The notes under the pieces are model-generated. The model made no database searches. It worked only from the letters and a program-made list of their open reading frames with translations, and was not told where the DNA came from. Shown one piece after another: positions 36,887 through 47,245 of a DNA stretch of 64,000 nt. This DNA is from Fabrea salina (lineage: Eukaryota; Ciliophora; Heterotrichea; Heterotrichida; Fabreidae), in NCBI GenBank assembly GCA_022984795.1, contig JALIHJ010000006.1, forward strand, positions 275,177 through 339,176, written 5' to 3'. Position 1 is the stretch's first letter, and every line of letters starts with the position of its first letter. The position numbers and the translations under genes are program-made.

Positions 36887-37540
36887 TTAAGATCGATAAG
36901 TAGGTATTTTGGACTTGATTATGGGTGTTACTTCTTCTCCTCCCTGCTCCTCTAGCGTCATAAGTACCTGGAGTACTTTGTCCCGAAGAGTTCTGTCAGA
37001 GAGTTTCTTTCCTAAGTGCTGCAAAAACAAGTGCACGTGTGGATTCAAGTAAGGACCTACTAACTCCGACAAGATTCTTAGTGTTTCCAAAGCAGCCGAA
37101 AACACTCCTTGCTCTCTGCTCATAAGTGCCATGCGTAGGGGCCTCACTAGTCTAGGAATGAGGGGCAGAGTCTTTTCAGCAGCTCCTTCAGCTGTGAGTA
37201 ACTCCAGAGTTCCTTGGCGCGCTACAAACACAAAGGGGTGCTCAGTTTCAAGTAAGCCCTCTAAGCAAGTCACTAGCAAGGGGTCGTAGTTTAGTTCTGA
37301 AGGAGGAGTGTCCCACTGAAGTCTGTTGTTGACAGAGCCATGATTGATTCTACAAGGAATGCCCCCTGCATTGTAAACGTACCCTAAGTTGCTGCTTAAA
37401 ACTTACGTTTTGGCTTTGTTTTTGGGTTTGAAAGGGTCTGCGGTTTTGATGTTCAGTCTTTCACTGGGTTTGGAGGTGTAAGGACCTGTCTTTTTTTCTT
37501 CTTTTCTTTCTGGGGTTTCCTTTTTGGTTCTTCTGTTCAT
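36887..37540 (-). CDS. PACRGL: PACRG-like (PACRGL) ciliary protein, 212 aa (spliced)
   Basis: The first exon begins at 37540 (MNRRTKKETPERK) and ends at KPKNKAK. Removing the 15-nt intron 37392-37406 adds TNLGYVYNAGGIPCRINHGSVNNRLQWDTPPSELNYDPLLVTCLEGLLETEHPF, matching the PACRGL signature (IPCRxxHGSVxxRLQW). A helical ARM-like repeat follows, ending GGEEVTPIIKSKIPTYRS. Related PACRG is an axonemal inner-junction protein, so a microtubule or cilium role is expected. It ends 9 bp downstream of the RRM gene's stop on the same strand. Confidence 0.92.
37392..37406 (-). other. 15-nt intron in PACRGL
   Basis: On the coding strand gtaagttttaagcag: GTAA, A at position 10, CAG end. It carries an in-frame TAA, and without splicing the PACRGL signature is unreachable from the ATG. 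Confidence 0.93.
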
Positions 37541-37549
37541 TTACTATTA

Positions 37550-38332
37550 TTACCCTAGCTTAACACTTCTTCCGCGTTGAGGAGCTTTGGACCTTTCTTC
37601 AGCAATGTCGACCTTGAGTGGTTTCCCGTTGAGTTTTTTGCCAGTCAGGTTCACAGCTGTTTGGGGAGCGAAGGGGTTCGTGAACTCTACGTGGGCAAAC
37701 CCTTTGGGGTTCCCTGAAGGGTCTGTAGCTATGTGTATTCTTTTGACGTTTCCGCACCCAGAGAAGAAACTCCTGAGTTGTTCTTCAGTGGTTGTGCTGT
37801 TTATCCCTCCAACAAACACAGTCTTGGGCCCTTCTTTGCGCTGAATGCTTGAGGGCAGGTCTTCTAGTTTGTTAACTAGGATTTCGTGTTCTCTGTACAC
37901 AGTTCGGTTCTTCTTCAAGGCAGACTTGGCACTTTTTTCTGAGTCAAACTTCACTCTGGCAAATCCTTGGAACACCCTGGACTGGTACTCTGGACACTTT
38001 TTGAACACTTTTCCCAAGGCCCTTTCTTCCTTCCCCAGAGGCAAGTTTCCCACTACTACTTCTACTCCTTCTTGGGGGGCTTCTTTCTTGGTTTTCTTGA
38101 CTTTGATTTTTTGTTTTTTGTAAGTGCAGCCGTTCATTTCGAGGGCACTCTTCAGTTGTTTTTTTGTGCTGAACTCCAGAACTGCATAGTCTTCGCCAAC
38201 TGTGGAGACTTGGTAGTCTCCGCAGTCTTTGAAGATCCTTTTTAGAGCTTTAGAGTCGCCTTGAGGAAGGTTCTTTACCTTGGCCAGAAAACTTTGGGGT
38301 TCCTGAGGGCCTTCAGAAGACTTCTTTACCAT
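37550..38332 (-). CDS. RNA-binding protein with three RRM-like domains, 260 aa
   Basis: The start at 38332 (MVKKSSEGPQEP) is preferred over an upstream Met. Three RRM-type units are seen: about 13-83 (SFLAKVKNLPQG...YAVLEFST), about 92-160 (VEVVVGNLPLG...GFARVKF), and about 172-245 (KTVFVGGINSTTTEEQLRSFF...GFAHVEF, the best RNP motifs). The first two are degenerate. A Lys-rich linker and an RGRSVKLG tail follow nucleolin-type architecture. Probably nucleolar or nuclear RNA processing. Divergent from the arrestin gene (about 100 bp). Confidence 0.85.
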   Translation of the reverse strand: MVKKSSEGPQEPQSFLAKVKNLPQGDSKALKRIFKDCGDYQVSTVGEDYAVLEFSTKKQLKSALEMNGCTYKKQKIKVKKTKKEAPQEGVEVVVGNLPLGKEERALGKVFKKCPEYQSRVFQGFARVKFDSEKSAKSALKKNRTVYREHEILVNKLEDLPSSIQRKEGPKTVFVGGINSTTTEEQLRSFFSGCGNVKRIHIATDPSGNPKGFAHVEFTNPFAPQTAVNLTGKKLNGKPLKVDIAEERSKAPQRGRSVKLG

Positions 38333-38434
38333 TATTATGTTAACATACACAAAGGCTCAGTGAAAAGGTGTTATTGCTATCATGACTCGGATGTCGCGAA
38401 TTTTCTCATCACCACCATATATTTATATTTAAAA

Positions 38435-39406
38435 ATGGGCTCTAAACACAGTCTTGGAAATTTAGTAATTACAACGGAATCTTACTCTTATTCACCAGGC
38501 ACAAACTTAACGGGAACTATTTTCGTCCAAACTCTAAAAGACCTTCAAGCCAGTACTCTTTGGCTGAGGTTTGTTGGGAGTGAAATTGTCCAAAAAGGCT
38601 CTAAGAAGAAAAAGAAGTTCAAGTTCCTTGAGAAAAAAAGTCCCGTCAGAGTTTGGGAGGAGGGCCTAGTTCAGGAAGGCCAGTACGAAATACCCTTCTC
38701 CTTCGAGTTGCCTGCAAATTTGCAAAACTCCTTCAACTACACTGCCAAGGACCTTTTGACCTGCATCAGGTACAAAGTCAAGGCCCAGATCGAACCAAAC
38801 CATGCCAAAAAGATCTCTAATGAGTGCGAAGTCACTATTGGGAACCCCATTACTCAAGAAAGGATGGGTGTTTTCAAGAAAGAAACACTCCAAAGCAAAC
38901 AAATGTGTTTCCGGGGGCTGTACTGCGACCTAAAACTAAGTGTTAACAAAAACGCATTTGTGCCCAACGAAAACGCTGTTTTCTGCTTAGAAGTTTACAA
39001 CTCAAACAACCCTGTCAGCATCAACAGCTTCACAGTGAGCGTCCACAGACAAATACTCACTAGGAACTCCAAGGGAAAAGCAGAGATCTTTTCCCACTCA
39101 CTCTGGGAGGCTGAGTTCGACGGAGTTGAGTCTTTCAAAGACAAAATAGCCTCCGACGCCATTAAGTTCTCTTTCGAACTGGAAGGTGTGGAATCCATTC
39201 CCTGCGTTAAAGGCAGTCACGTCCAGTGTTCTTACATCCTGGAAGTAAGGCCCTTAATGAAAGCTTCCTGTGTAAAGCAGTTCCAACCCTTAACCATGGA
39301 CATTCACCTTTTCCCTAGAATTGAAGCAGCCCAAAGGCCCTTGCCCGATGCTCCTATTGACTGGAATCCTTATAGTTTGCCAGTCAGCAACTTAGAAATG
39401 CACTAA
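38435..39406 (+). CDS. Arrestin-like protein (ARRDC-type), 323 aa
   Basis: N- and C-terminal arrestin sandwiches: about 10-135 (LVITTESYSYSPGTNLTGTIFV, YEIPFSFELPANL) and about 145-300 (KLSVNKNAFVPNENAVFCLEVYN, YILEVRP). These beta-strand patterns match alpha-arrestins, which link membrane cargo to ubiquitin ligases. The start is the ATG at 38435, giving MGSKHSLG, a potential N-myristoylation site; the upstream extension is implausible. Ends 10 bp from the convergent channel gene. Confidence 0.85.
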   Translation: MGSKHSLGNLVITTESYSYSPGTNLTGTIFVQTLKDLQASTLWLRFVGSEIVQKGSKKKKKFKFLEKKSPVRVWEEGLVQEGQYEIPFSFELPANLQNSFNYTAKDLLTCIRYKVKAQIEPNHAKKISNECEVTIGNPITQERMGVFKKETLQSKQMCFRGLYCDLKLSVNKNAFVPNENAVFCLEVYNSNNPVSINSFTVSVHRQILTRNSKGKAEIFSHSLWEAEFDGVESFKDKIASDAIKFSFELEGVESIPCVKGSHVQCSYILEVRPLMKASCVKQFQPLTMDIHLFPRIEAAQRPLPDAPIDWNPYSLPVSNLEMH

Positions 39407-39416
39407 ATGTAAATAA

Positions 39417-42400
39417 TTAGTTAACTATATGCTTTTCAAGTAGGGAAACTCTAGACTCGAGACTGCGAATAGTGTCAATGAGTTTAGTTTCCTGGGACTT
39501 GTCTTGGTCTTGTATAGAAAGAGCATTGTGCTGGGGGAACCAAGACACGTCATGCTCGTTGTACTTTTCTCGAATGTAGGACTCTATTCCTGAGTACTCG
39601 GTTTCGTCTTTGCTAAGTAAGTAAGCTATGAACAAGATGTAGTTCCACTCGTTGTGCTCTTTAAGGGCGTGGAACCTAAACGACCTGGAAGTTTTTCTTT
39701 CAATGTAGTCTCTGTTCAAGCCACAAATGTAGCACTTAGTTTGCCTGTCCTTGGTGTTGGCTTCAAGTTCTTCCCTCAACACTGCAAAGGTGTCAATGAT
39801 GTTTCCTGCAACTATGCTCATCATTATGATGAGTATTACTATGTTAAACAAGTTGTCGTAAGTCAAACGAAGCCAGTCAGTAGAATTCCCCCAGTCCCCC
39901 AAGTACCCCCCAATGCCTCCGTCGTTTTTAAAGCCTTGGTCCCAAATCGTGATTGTGCACTTAAACAAACTGTCACAGTCATTCCCAAAAAAGTCCTGCA
40001 AAAACAAGTAACCAATTATCCCAAACAAGTACACAAAAATCAAAGTCAACAAAAACGTCAGCAAAAGTTGCTTCTTGGGCTTCACTATGGACTTAATCAC
40101 GTTTTGCAGCGAAGGGTACCTGTTGATTATGTCCAAAAGTAACAGCGAAAAAAACAAGTGGTTCCCAAAAGTACCCATGACCGAAAAGGCCATGTAAGCT
40201 GAGTAGTAAATCACTTCAAAGTTGCTCAAAAGAGTCAAAAAGGCACTGATGATCTGGAGAGCCCTTTTCCAAAGGACCTTTGTCCAGCGAGGCTCAGCTT
40301 TCCAAAACTCACTAGAGGGTTCCTTTGCAAGCCATCCCCGCCGAGCAAGCAGAGGACCTACTTTCATAAAGAAAAACATCACTATCATCAAACAAGAAAT
40401 AGTTTGGACAAACCCCAAAGACATTATTAGGGTTTCAGTGCTTTTTTTGCCCAAACCGTAGTCAGAGCCACTGCTTTCGTAGTAGAAAAGAGAAGGTTCG
40501 TCTTTCCTGTCGGTGTTGTACCTTGAGTAAGAAAATATCAGTATGAAGTTCAAGCAAAGAGTCATCAAAAAAGCCAGTTCTCTCCACAGTGAAACGTTAG
40601 AAGCTATGGCAGAAATGACTTTGTTCCTGTCAAAGAACTTTCTAAGGGAGTGTTCGTGCTGCATTTTTTCTATAGTGAGTTCTGCTGAGTCAACTAAAGA
40701 CTTAAGTTTGCTTTGGTCAGAACTCCGGTCTACTTCTAAGTGGAACTGTTCCTTGATCTCTTCACTCAGACCTTTTACTTCAGGTGGCAAGTAGAAGTAA
40801 ATTTTCGTCAGGTTCTCCATAAACACTACTTCAATGTTCCCAGTGTTCCTCTCAAAAAAGTCGTAAGCTGACTCAAGCGTTTTTTGCCTTTCTTGGAACT
40901 TCTGGCTGCTGGCTTGTCTTCCAGCTAGTCTGCTCACAGTTGATATTCCTGACTTGAGAAAAGCCATTCCTATTCTGCTCAGTCCTCCTAAGAGTTTCGA
41001 CCCTGGAAAACTAGACTCGTCTTCCACTTTTGCTTGCAGCTCAAAAAGTTCGTTTTCAATGATTTCTTTGTTTTCAGGTTCGTCGCTGTCGTTGAAGTAC
41101 TTCATCAAGTGGTAAATCATAAACCCTACTTCAATGATTGTTTGGTAGTACTTAGGGTTCAGGTCCTGGCTGTTTTCTGCAGAGTGGGAGTTGTAGTTTT
41201 CGTTGTCTAAAAAGTGGTTGAAGACCTCTTTGTCGTAGAAGTCACCTCCGTAAAACTCTGTGTAAGAAGTAAACACACTCACTAAGTTTTCTTTAAGCAC
41301 TTCAATGTTTAAGGCTCGGATGAGTCTAGTAATGGCGAAACTGTCCTTCCTGCCTTCAAGTAAACTCAAAAGAGTTATCATGCACTTGTACTTCAAGTGA
41401 GCAATCATCCACCCACTGAGGACCTCCACCCCTCCATAATCCCCTGTAAGTTCTGAGGGAGTGCCTCTTTGGTAGTCTTCTTTCAATGAGTCGTAGATCT
41501 CTATTTCTTCAGCCCTTTCGTTCAAAGAAAGGATTCCGGTGGCGATTTCCAGGAACTGGGAGTCAATGATTGACTCCTGGTTTTTCATGCAGGGTCCTTG
41601 CACGAACTCAGTCAAGGTATCTAAACACTGGGAAATTTCCAAGAAAGTTCTGGCGTACTTCTTCTGCACTAGGTTTTCCAGCAAGTTAATTATGTCGTGT
41701 ATCATGTTGTAGTTAGTTCTTGACTTGTGCTGGTGTCTTATATAATTCTGAAGCAAGTCATTGTGGTTCTCGCACAAAAGCTGGAGGAGTCTCAGGACTG
41801 TTTTGATTTTGCTTTCTTTTTTCTTGTAAACTGGTGCTTTTTTCTTAGTCACTGGAGGGTTATTGGACACCTTTTTGGTGTGTTCTTTAAACAAGTTGTG
41901 GACTCTTTCGAAAAACACTTCTGAGTAAGGCACGTTTATGAAGAACTGGTAAAACTCTTGCTGGACTTTTTGGTTTCCGTTGTCGAGCAGTTGAACTGAT
42001 AACTTCATCAAGGCCTTAAACACACTCATGTCTACACTTGAGTCACACAGTAGAGTCAAAGAAACCCTTCCAGCGCCGTAGGAGTTGAGCTTCTCCTGGA
42101 CTTCCAGTTTGACTTTTTCTGGTTCTTCCATCTTTTCGCACACTGGGTCTGCAATCAGAGCAGCTAGGAACTCAATGGCCTTCAAAGTCATTTCGTTGCT
42201 GGTTTGGTTCCTTCCCAAACGAATGAACTCCACCAAGGCCTTTGCAACCTTTTCAAAATTAATGCTTTCGTCCATTCTGTGGATGTTGTAAACAGCCACC
42301 CTCAAGGCTTTGTCTTCTAGCTTGAGCAGGTGTTTTATTCCTTCGTCGTGTACTAGTTCGTTTTTTACTTTTTTCCAACTCTTAAACACGTCACAGCAGC

Positions 42401-45400
42401 TTTCTTCATAAAAACCGTACACTGAAGTTCCTTTGAAAAGACTAGGAGGAGCAAGTGGGTCCAACTCGTCTTCTTCTGCGTCACTCACGTTTACACTGAA
42501 CAAAAAGTCGTAGTCAAAGTAGTTGCAAAGTGCTTGGATGTCACTTAGAAGTTTCGAAGGAATGATTCCTTCTGAAAACAGTCTGCCGCTTTCAGTCAAA
42601 GCCTCTACGTAGTTCTTTATAGCTTCGTAGTCTTCTTTTTGCTTGCTCATGTTTTTGGACTCGTGGCAGTACAGCCTCAAAGTCTTCACCCAAACTCTCA
42701 GGAACTCTATCATGTGCTGGTTGATTTCTTCGGAAGCTCTTAACTTGTGGGCTTGGAAGTTTACGTACTCCAGGAACTTTTCGGACTCCCTTACTTCTTC
42801 GTTGAACTTTTCACACTCTAAGTAAATGTGTTGGAAGAAGTCCAGCACTGGAATTTTCAAACTGTGCAGTTCCGACTGACCTTCTTCTGCTTCAAACAGA
42901 ATTTCAATGATTTTGTTAATTGGAAAGATCTTTTGGCACTTTGCTTCGTTCAAGTACATCCCTAGTTTTCCGTAGCCGCTTTTAGCTAACACCTTCACTA
43001 ACTTCCTGTGGTAAGCTACTGGTTTGTCTCTTTCCAGAGTTTTTTCAAAGTAAAAGTCCAAGTTCTCGTTTAGGTAAAGAAGGACTTTGTTAGGGTGCTC
43101 CCCAATAAACAGGTTAAGCACCATTATTTGGACTTGCTGGATAGGTGTTTCGTTGCACACTTGGATAGTGTCGAAGAGCTCCAGAAACATAGGGTCTCTG
43201 CCTTTAGTTTCAATCAGTGTCTTCACGGAGTAAAGGATTTCCGGGTTGATGTTGAGTATAAGTTGCATGTTTTCTCTGTAGATCTCGCAAATCAAAGGAA
43301 TCTGCCCTAAGTCTATAGACAAGTACTTAGAAAACAGGTGCACAGACTTCTCTAGTTTTTTCTGGTTTTTGGAGTTGCGAGTAACGAACTTCCTGAGGAT
43401 CTTGTGGCAGAGCGTGAAGAGTTGCTTTAGTTTGCAGGCTTCAGCTTCTTTGTTGGGATCTGAGCAGAGTTCTTTGAGAGTGTGCATTCCGTCCTTGATG
43501 AGTTTGGTGATTAAGTCGTGGGCTTCTAAGAAGTAAAGCATTTGCTGTCTCGACTTAGAAATGTTTCTGTTGTCGCCTACTAATGGCTTTTGCTCCACAA
43601 TGTAAGTTTCTTCGTAAAGGACCAACTCTAGGTTTTTGAGGATCCAGATGATTTCGTTGAACTTCTTTTTGAACTTTCTGCGTTTTTGAACGTCTTGGTC
43701 CCAGTACCTAAGGGCAAGTTCACTCTTTTCGCCGAGTTGTTTGAACTGGGACAGGTTTTCTTTCAGCCACCTCAAAAGTTCAATTTCTTTGTCGTGGGTG
43801 ATCACGTGCAAGTGACTCAAAGACTTAAGTAGTTCTGTTCTTTGACTGAAGCATCTCAGAATCAAGGAAAAGACTGAACTCTTGAGTTTGTAGTTGCTAG
43901 ACTCCACAAACACCTTAAACAACTCAGAAACCACTTTTTCTGGAATAATGGTGTCCATGTCTTCTATTTCTTCTTTAACTACTTTTTTGAACCTGTGGCC
44001 GTAAATGTCTTCAGCAAGTCTGTCTAGAGAGTCAAACTCTTCTCCGTGTCTGATTTCCATCACTTCTGGAAGCAGTTTGGCAAACTTCTTGGAACTCTCT
44101 AGGTTCTTAAGGTTTTGTGCTTTGAAGAACTCCACAAAGTTCGAAATCAAAAAGTCTTGTCGCCAGTTAAGCAAAAAATGGTACATCCCACTGATTTTAA
44201 TCTTAATCCGAGTTCCGAAGTCTTTCAAGTTCTGCGAAACCAAAGAGTTAGACTTCAGAGTTTGCAGAAAGTTCCTTAAGTTAGTGGCACACCTAATTAT
44301 GGGGTCGGAAGCGTTGTGTGGGTCGTTGTGCAGTTTGGTGAGGAAGGAGTTCTTTTTCCTTTTCTGTTTTTTAGACTGAAGTTGTTCATAGCTAGAAGTT
44401 GTCTTCAACTTAGAGTACCTAGGAACCTGACTGCTTTGTTGCGTCGCAAAAAAGTAAGAAACACACCTTAGTAAACCAACTAAGTCCATCCGGGCAGACT
44501 CTTTAAAGTTCAAGCTGTTTTTCAGTACCTTTGCACTAGTTCCGTACAGTTCAAACCTGAGCATTTTGTCAGCTAGTCTCAGTGTTTCATAAGAAAGCGA
44601 GTCAAAGTACAACTCTCCAGAGTCGCTTTCGCCGTCTCCGTCCAAGTAAAAAAACTCCAAAGTTCTAGAAAGTATTCTGTCGATTTCCTTGTCTGTCCAG
44701 TAAACTTTTTCTTGGTTTTCAGACTTACTCGAAGTTTCCACTGTATTTTTGCGGTAAATTGGGTTTTCAGAAGTCAGTTTGGTAGAAATCCCTTCGTTGT
44801 TAGGCGAAATAGCTTCTTCAGACAGAGCAGAATTGCCCGAGTGCAGGACTCTTATGAGTTCTGGTTTTTTGGACTCTTCCCTTGGGTGAATGTCTAGGTG
44901 AATAGTCAACAACAGCTTAGTAAGTGCTGCCCTCAACTCTCTGTCTATTCCTTGGTCCCATATCATGGAACTCAACAACCCCACCGGAAAGTGCTCTTTG
45001 AAGGCTTCAATGCAAACAAAGTTCCTTCCCAAACACAAGTTCGCAAAGAACTCCAACAACTCCTTCAAGTACTCTTTGGACTCCCCTCTGGTAATTTTTT
45101 CCTTGAGCAAAGACACGTCGTTTTCAGCCAAGTCCCTTCTAATGAGGTCAAACACTTTTTCCTGATTGATTGTGACACCTTCTCCTTTAAACACACAAAT
45201 TGACTTAAAGAACTTAATCAACTCTGGGCTTTGTTTGTTCCTCACTTTGAGTTCAGCGTAGTGCTCAATTATTCCGTTTTCAGAAATCTTGTACATAAGT
45301 TCTTCGTTGTCCCTCAGCATTGAAAGAATGCACTCAGTTGCTCCAAGTCCCAGTCCTACGTGCCCACTGAACACCCTGACTATGTTCATGGCTTCGTACT

Positions 45401-47072
45401 GGTTTTCTCTGTTTTTGTTGCACAGAGTTTTCAGCAGTTGGTAAATGCTTGCAACTAACTCACTTAAGTAACTTGCATCCAGCAAGTGCAACTCAGTAAT
45501 AATCTCCTTGTTCTTCTTGAGTTCCCTTACTTGGTGTAGGTACTTTTTCTTGACTTCAGCAATCTCAAGAACAGCTTCAATGGCTTCAAAAAACCTTTGT
45601 TCTCTAAGCATACGCTGTCTTTCTCTCTGAACTTCTCCATACTGGTTGTCCAGCCCCATCATGCTCTGCAGTTTGTTTTTGCAAAACAACTCTAGGTCAT
45701 TCACACACTTAATCACAAGTTTCATAAGCTTTTCGAACTCCCTCGTGTTGTTTTTGTCAATACTTAGTCCACTTGCTAGTTGGCGGTACCTGGTTGGAAA
45801 GTTCTTTATGATTGGGTAGCAGTGCAGCAAAAACAAAGTTTCAAGCACAACTTGTCCGTCTGCACGGCTGAACTTAAAGTAGTTAGGCTCTTCAATGTAT
45901 GTTTGGAAGTAAACTCCTGACTTCAAGTCCACTCTCCCCGAAATAGTTACTCCGTTCTCTGCATTCTTCAAAAGGCAAACTTCGTCTGACTGAATGAACT
46001 TCGACTCTGCACTCAGAGGAACAAAACTCCAGTTAGCTCGTTCATCGTCACACCTGTTCCTTGTAAGTTTCAGTCTGAAAACCAACTTGTCTTTGAATTC
46101 GTCTTTCTTCAAGTACAAGTACCGCCCCGTACTTACATGCTTGAGTCTGTAAGTCTCCTTTACGTTAACTAGTCCCCCTGCAGCTTTATTTAGGCTCTCG
46201 ATCATCCACAGTCCATTAGTGTCACTAAGGTTTTCGTTCAAATAAACAACTCTTCTTGTGCTGATGCAGCCATAAGACAAGCACTTTTCTTCCTCAGTGT
46301 GTGTGAGCCAAATGTAGTCCCCACAAGTCAAAACATAAGGGTTCTTCTTGTTGTAAGGAGTGAAAAGGTCAATTGTCCAAGTAGTTCGGCAATCCAAAGA
46401 AGCATTTACTTCCATTGGTTCTGAAAACAACCTAGGGGCCCTAACAGACCAAGTAGCCTGTCGGATGAAACTAGCCCCCAGTGCTTTAGTTTGACTTGCG
46501 TGCAGGTTCGCGACTCTGCTCATATAAGGCACCACTACCTCTAGTTTCAGCTTATCCCCAATCTTCACGTAAGCTTCTCCTTCGCGCTGGAAGTTGTAGG
46601 CAGGTTCGAGTTTAAAGTGGGACTCTTCGCTTCCGTAGTCTTCCAGAGTGATTTTAAGGTTTTCCTTTTCGCTTTCAGCACTTTCACTGCTGATTGTCAA
46701 GAAACGACGACTTTGCACATGCTCGAGTTGGACCAACGACCCGAAACGAATGGGTTCTCCTTTCAACTTGTTGTAGGTTTGGTGGTTGGTCTTGGTTTCT
46801 CCGTCCAGTGCGTCTTCTAGTTTTTCAAGACGGTTTTTGAGTTTTCTTTCCTGTCTTCTTTCAATCACTTTTAAGATCTGGGCTTGGGTTGAGTGCAAGC
46901 ACTGGGGAATTATTCTGAAAACTGCTCCTTCAAAGTTCAGTTCTGGGTTCCGCACATCGTCTAAAGTCACCCTATTATCTATGAAGCCTTCTGAGTACAG
47001 GAACTTGTTTTTTTCTGCAGACAGAGTTATAAGTGCTCCATAGTGAAGTATTGGTGCCCTTTCACTTGACAT
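39417..47072 (-). CDS. ITPR-like: IP3-receptor-like intracellular calcium channel, 2,551 aa
   Basis: Large tetrameric Ca2+-release channel. The N-terminus (APILHYGALITLSAEKNKFLYSEG) is the IP3R/RyR suppressor-like domain. MIR-type beta-trefoil repeats follow to about residue 430, then RIH and RIH-associated helical domains. Six membrane helices lie at about 2160-2430. The pore has DGGIGGYLGDWGNS (near 2386) in place of the vertebrate GGGVGD filter. The tail has the CYICGLNRDYIERKT...FHALKEHNEWNYI zinc site (about 2450) and a final coiled coil (RSLESRVSLLEKHIV). The IP3-contact residues cannot be verified here. It is one exon with no disrupting intron. Confidence 0.93.
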   Translation of the reverse strand: MSSERAPILHYGALITLSAEKNKFLYSEGFIDNRVTLDDVRNPELNFEGAVFRIIPQCLHSTQAQILKVIERRQERKLKNRLEKLEDALDGETKTNHQTYNKLKGEPIRFGSLVQLEHVQSRRFLTISSESAESEKENLKITLEDYGSEESHFKLEPAYNFQREGEAYVKIGDKLKLEVVVPYMSRVANLHASQTKALGASFIRQATWSVRAPRLFSEPMEVNASLDCRTTWTIDLFTPYNKKNPYVLTCGDYIWLTHTEEEKCLSYGCISTRRVVYLNENLSDTNGLWMIESLNKAAGGLVNVKETYRLKHVSTGRYLYLKKDEFKDKLVFRLKLTRNRCDDERANWSFVPLSAESKFIQSDEVCLLKNAENGVTISGRVDLKSGVYFQTYIEEPNYFKFSRADGQVVLETLFLLHCYPIIKNFPTRYRQLASGLSIDKNNTREFEKLMKLVIKCVNDLELFCKNKLQSMMGLDNQYGEVQRERQRMLREQRFFEAIEAVLEIAEVKKKYLHQVRELKKNKEIITELHLLDASYLSELVASIYQLLKTLCNKNRENQYEAMNIVRVFSGHVGLGLGATECILSMLRDNEELMYKISENGIIEHYAELKVRNKQSPELIKFFKSICVFKGEGVTINQEKVFDLIRRDLAENDVSLLKEKITRGESKEYLKELLEFFANLCLGRNFVCIEAFKEHFPVGLLSSMIWDQGIDRELRAALTKLLLTIHLDIHPREESKKPELIRVLHSGNSALSEEAISPNNEGISTKLTSENPIYRKNTVETSSKSENQEKVYWTDKEIDRILSRTLEFFYLDGDGESDSGELYFDSLSYETLRLADKMLRFELYGTSAKVLKNSLNFKESARMDLVGLLRCVSYFFATQQSSQVPRYSKLKTTSSYEQLQSKKQKRKKNSFLTKLHNDPHNASDPIIRCATNLRNFLQTLKSNSLVSQNLKDFGTRIKIKISGMYHFLLNWRQDFLISNFVEFFKAQNLKNLESSKKFAKLLPEVMEIRHGEEFDSLDRLAEDIYGHRFKKVVKEEIEDMDTIIPEKVVSELFKVFVESSNYKLKSSVFSLILRCFSQRTELLKSLSHLHVITHDKEIELLRWLKENLSQFKQLGEKSELALRYWDQDVQKRRKFKKKFNEIIWILKNLELVLYEETYIVEQKPLVGDNRNISKSRQQMLYFLEAHDLITKLIKDGMHTLKELCSDPNKEAEACKLKQLFTLCHKILRKFVTRNSKNQKKLEKSVHLFSKYLSIDLGQIPLICEIYRENMQLILNINPEILYSVKTLIETKGRDPMFLELFDTIQVCNETPIQQVQIMVLNLFIGEHPNKVLLYLNENLDFYFEKTLERDKPVAYHRKLVKVLAKSGYGKLGMYLNEAKCQKIFPINKIIEILFEAEEGQSELHSLKIPVLDFFQHIYLECEKFNEEVRESEKFLEYVNFQAHKLRASEEINQHMIEFLRVWVKTLRLYCHESKNMSKQKEDYEAIKNYVEALTESGRLFSEGIIPSKLLSDIQALCNYFDYDFLFSVNVSDAEEDELDPLAPPSLFKGTSVYGFYEESCCDVFKSWKKVKNELVHDEGIKHLLKLEDKALRVAVYNIHRMDESINFEKVAKALVEFIRLGRNQTSNEMTLKAIEFLAALIADPVCEKMEEPEKVKLEVQEKLNSYGAGRVSLTLLCDSSVDMSVFKALMKLSVQLLDNGNQKVQQEFYQFFINVPYSEVFFERVHNLFKEHTKKVSNNPPVTKKKAPVYKKKESKIKTVLRLLQLLCENHNDLLQNYIRHQHKSRTNYNMIHDIINLLENLVQKKYARTFLEISQCLDTLTEFVQGPCMKNQESIIDSQFLEIATGILSLNERAEEIEIYDSLKEDYQRGTPSELTGDYGGVEVLSGWMIAHLKYKCMITLLSLLEGRKDSFAITRLIRALNIEVLKENLVSVFTSYTEFYGGDFYDKEVFNHFLDNENYNSHSAENSQDLNPKYYQTIIEVGFMIYHLMKYFNDSDEPENKEIIENELFELQAKVEDESSFPGSKLLGGLSRIGMAFLKSGISTVSRLAGRQASSQKFQERQKTLESAYDFFERNTGNIEVVFMENLTKIYFYLPPEVKGLSEEIKEQFHLEVDRSSDQSKLKSLVDSAELTIEKMQHEHSLRKFFDRNKVISAIASNVSLWRELAFLMTLCLNFILIFSYSRYNTDRKDEPSLFYYESSGSDYGLGKKSTETLIMSLGFVQTISCLMIVMFFFMKVGPLLARRGWLAKEPSSEFWKAEPRWTKVLWKRALQIISAFLTLLSNFEVIYYSAYMAFSVMGTFGNHLFFSLLLLDIINRYPSLQNVIKSIVKPKKQLLLTFLLTLIFVYLFGIIGYLFLQDFFGNDCDSLFKCTITIWDQGFKNDGGIGGYLGDWGNSTDWLRLTYDNLFNIVILIIMMSIVAGNIIDTFAVLREELEANTKDRQTKCYICGLNRDYIERKTSRSFRFHALKEHNEWNYILFIAYLLSKDETEYSGIESYIREKYNEHDVSWFPQHNALSIQDQDKSQETKLIDTIRSLESRVSLLEKHIVN

Positions 47073-47245
47073 TTAAATTATTGCTAACTAGTTAATTAAC
47101 CAATTAGTCCTAAGTCCTTAGAAACTAGTTACCAATACTACTTAAACTACCTAAAAGTGTTAATAAGTCTTAAAAGTGTTTTTGGCTGAAATATGATTAT
47201 TGTCAAAATATTTAATTCGGAGTTCCACAGGAGCCAATAAACAAA

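Noticed and set aside
39654-40142. Open frames on the + strand opposite the channel gene
   Set aside because: Shadow frames of a strongly supported 2,551-aa gene, with no motifs.
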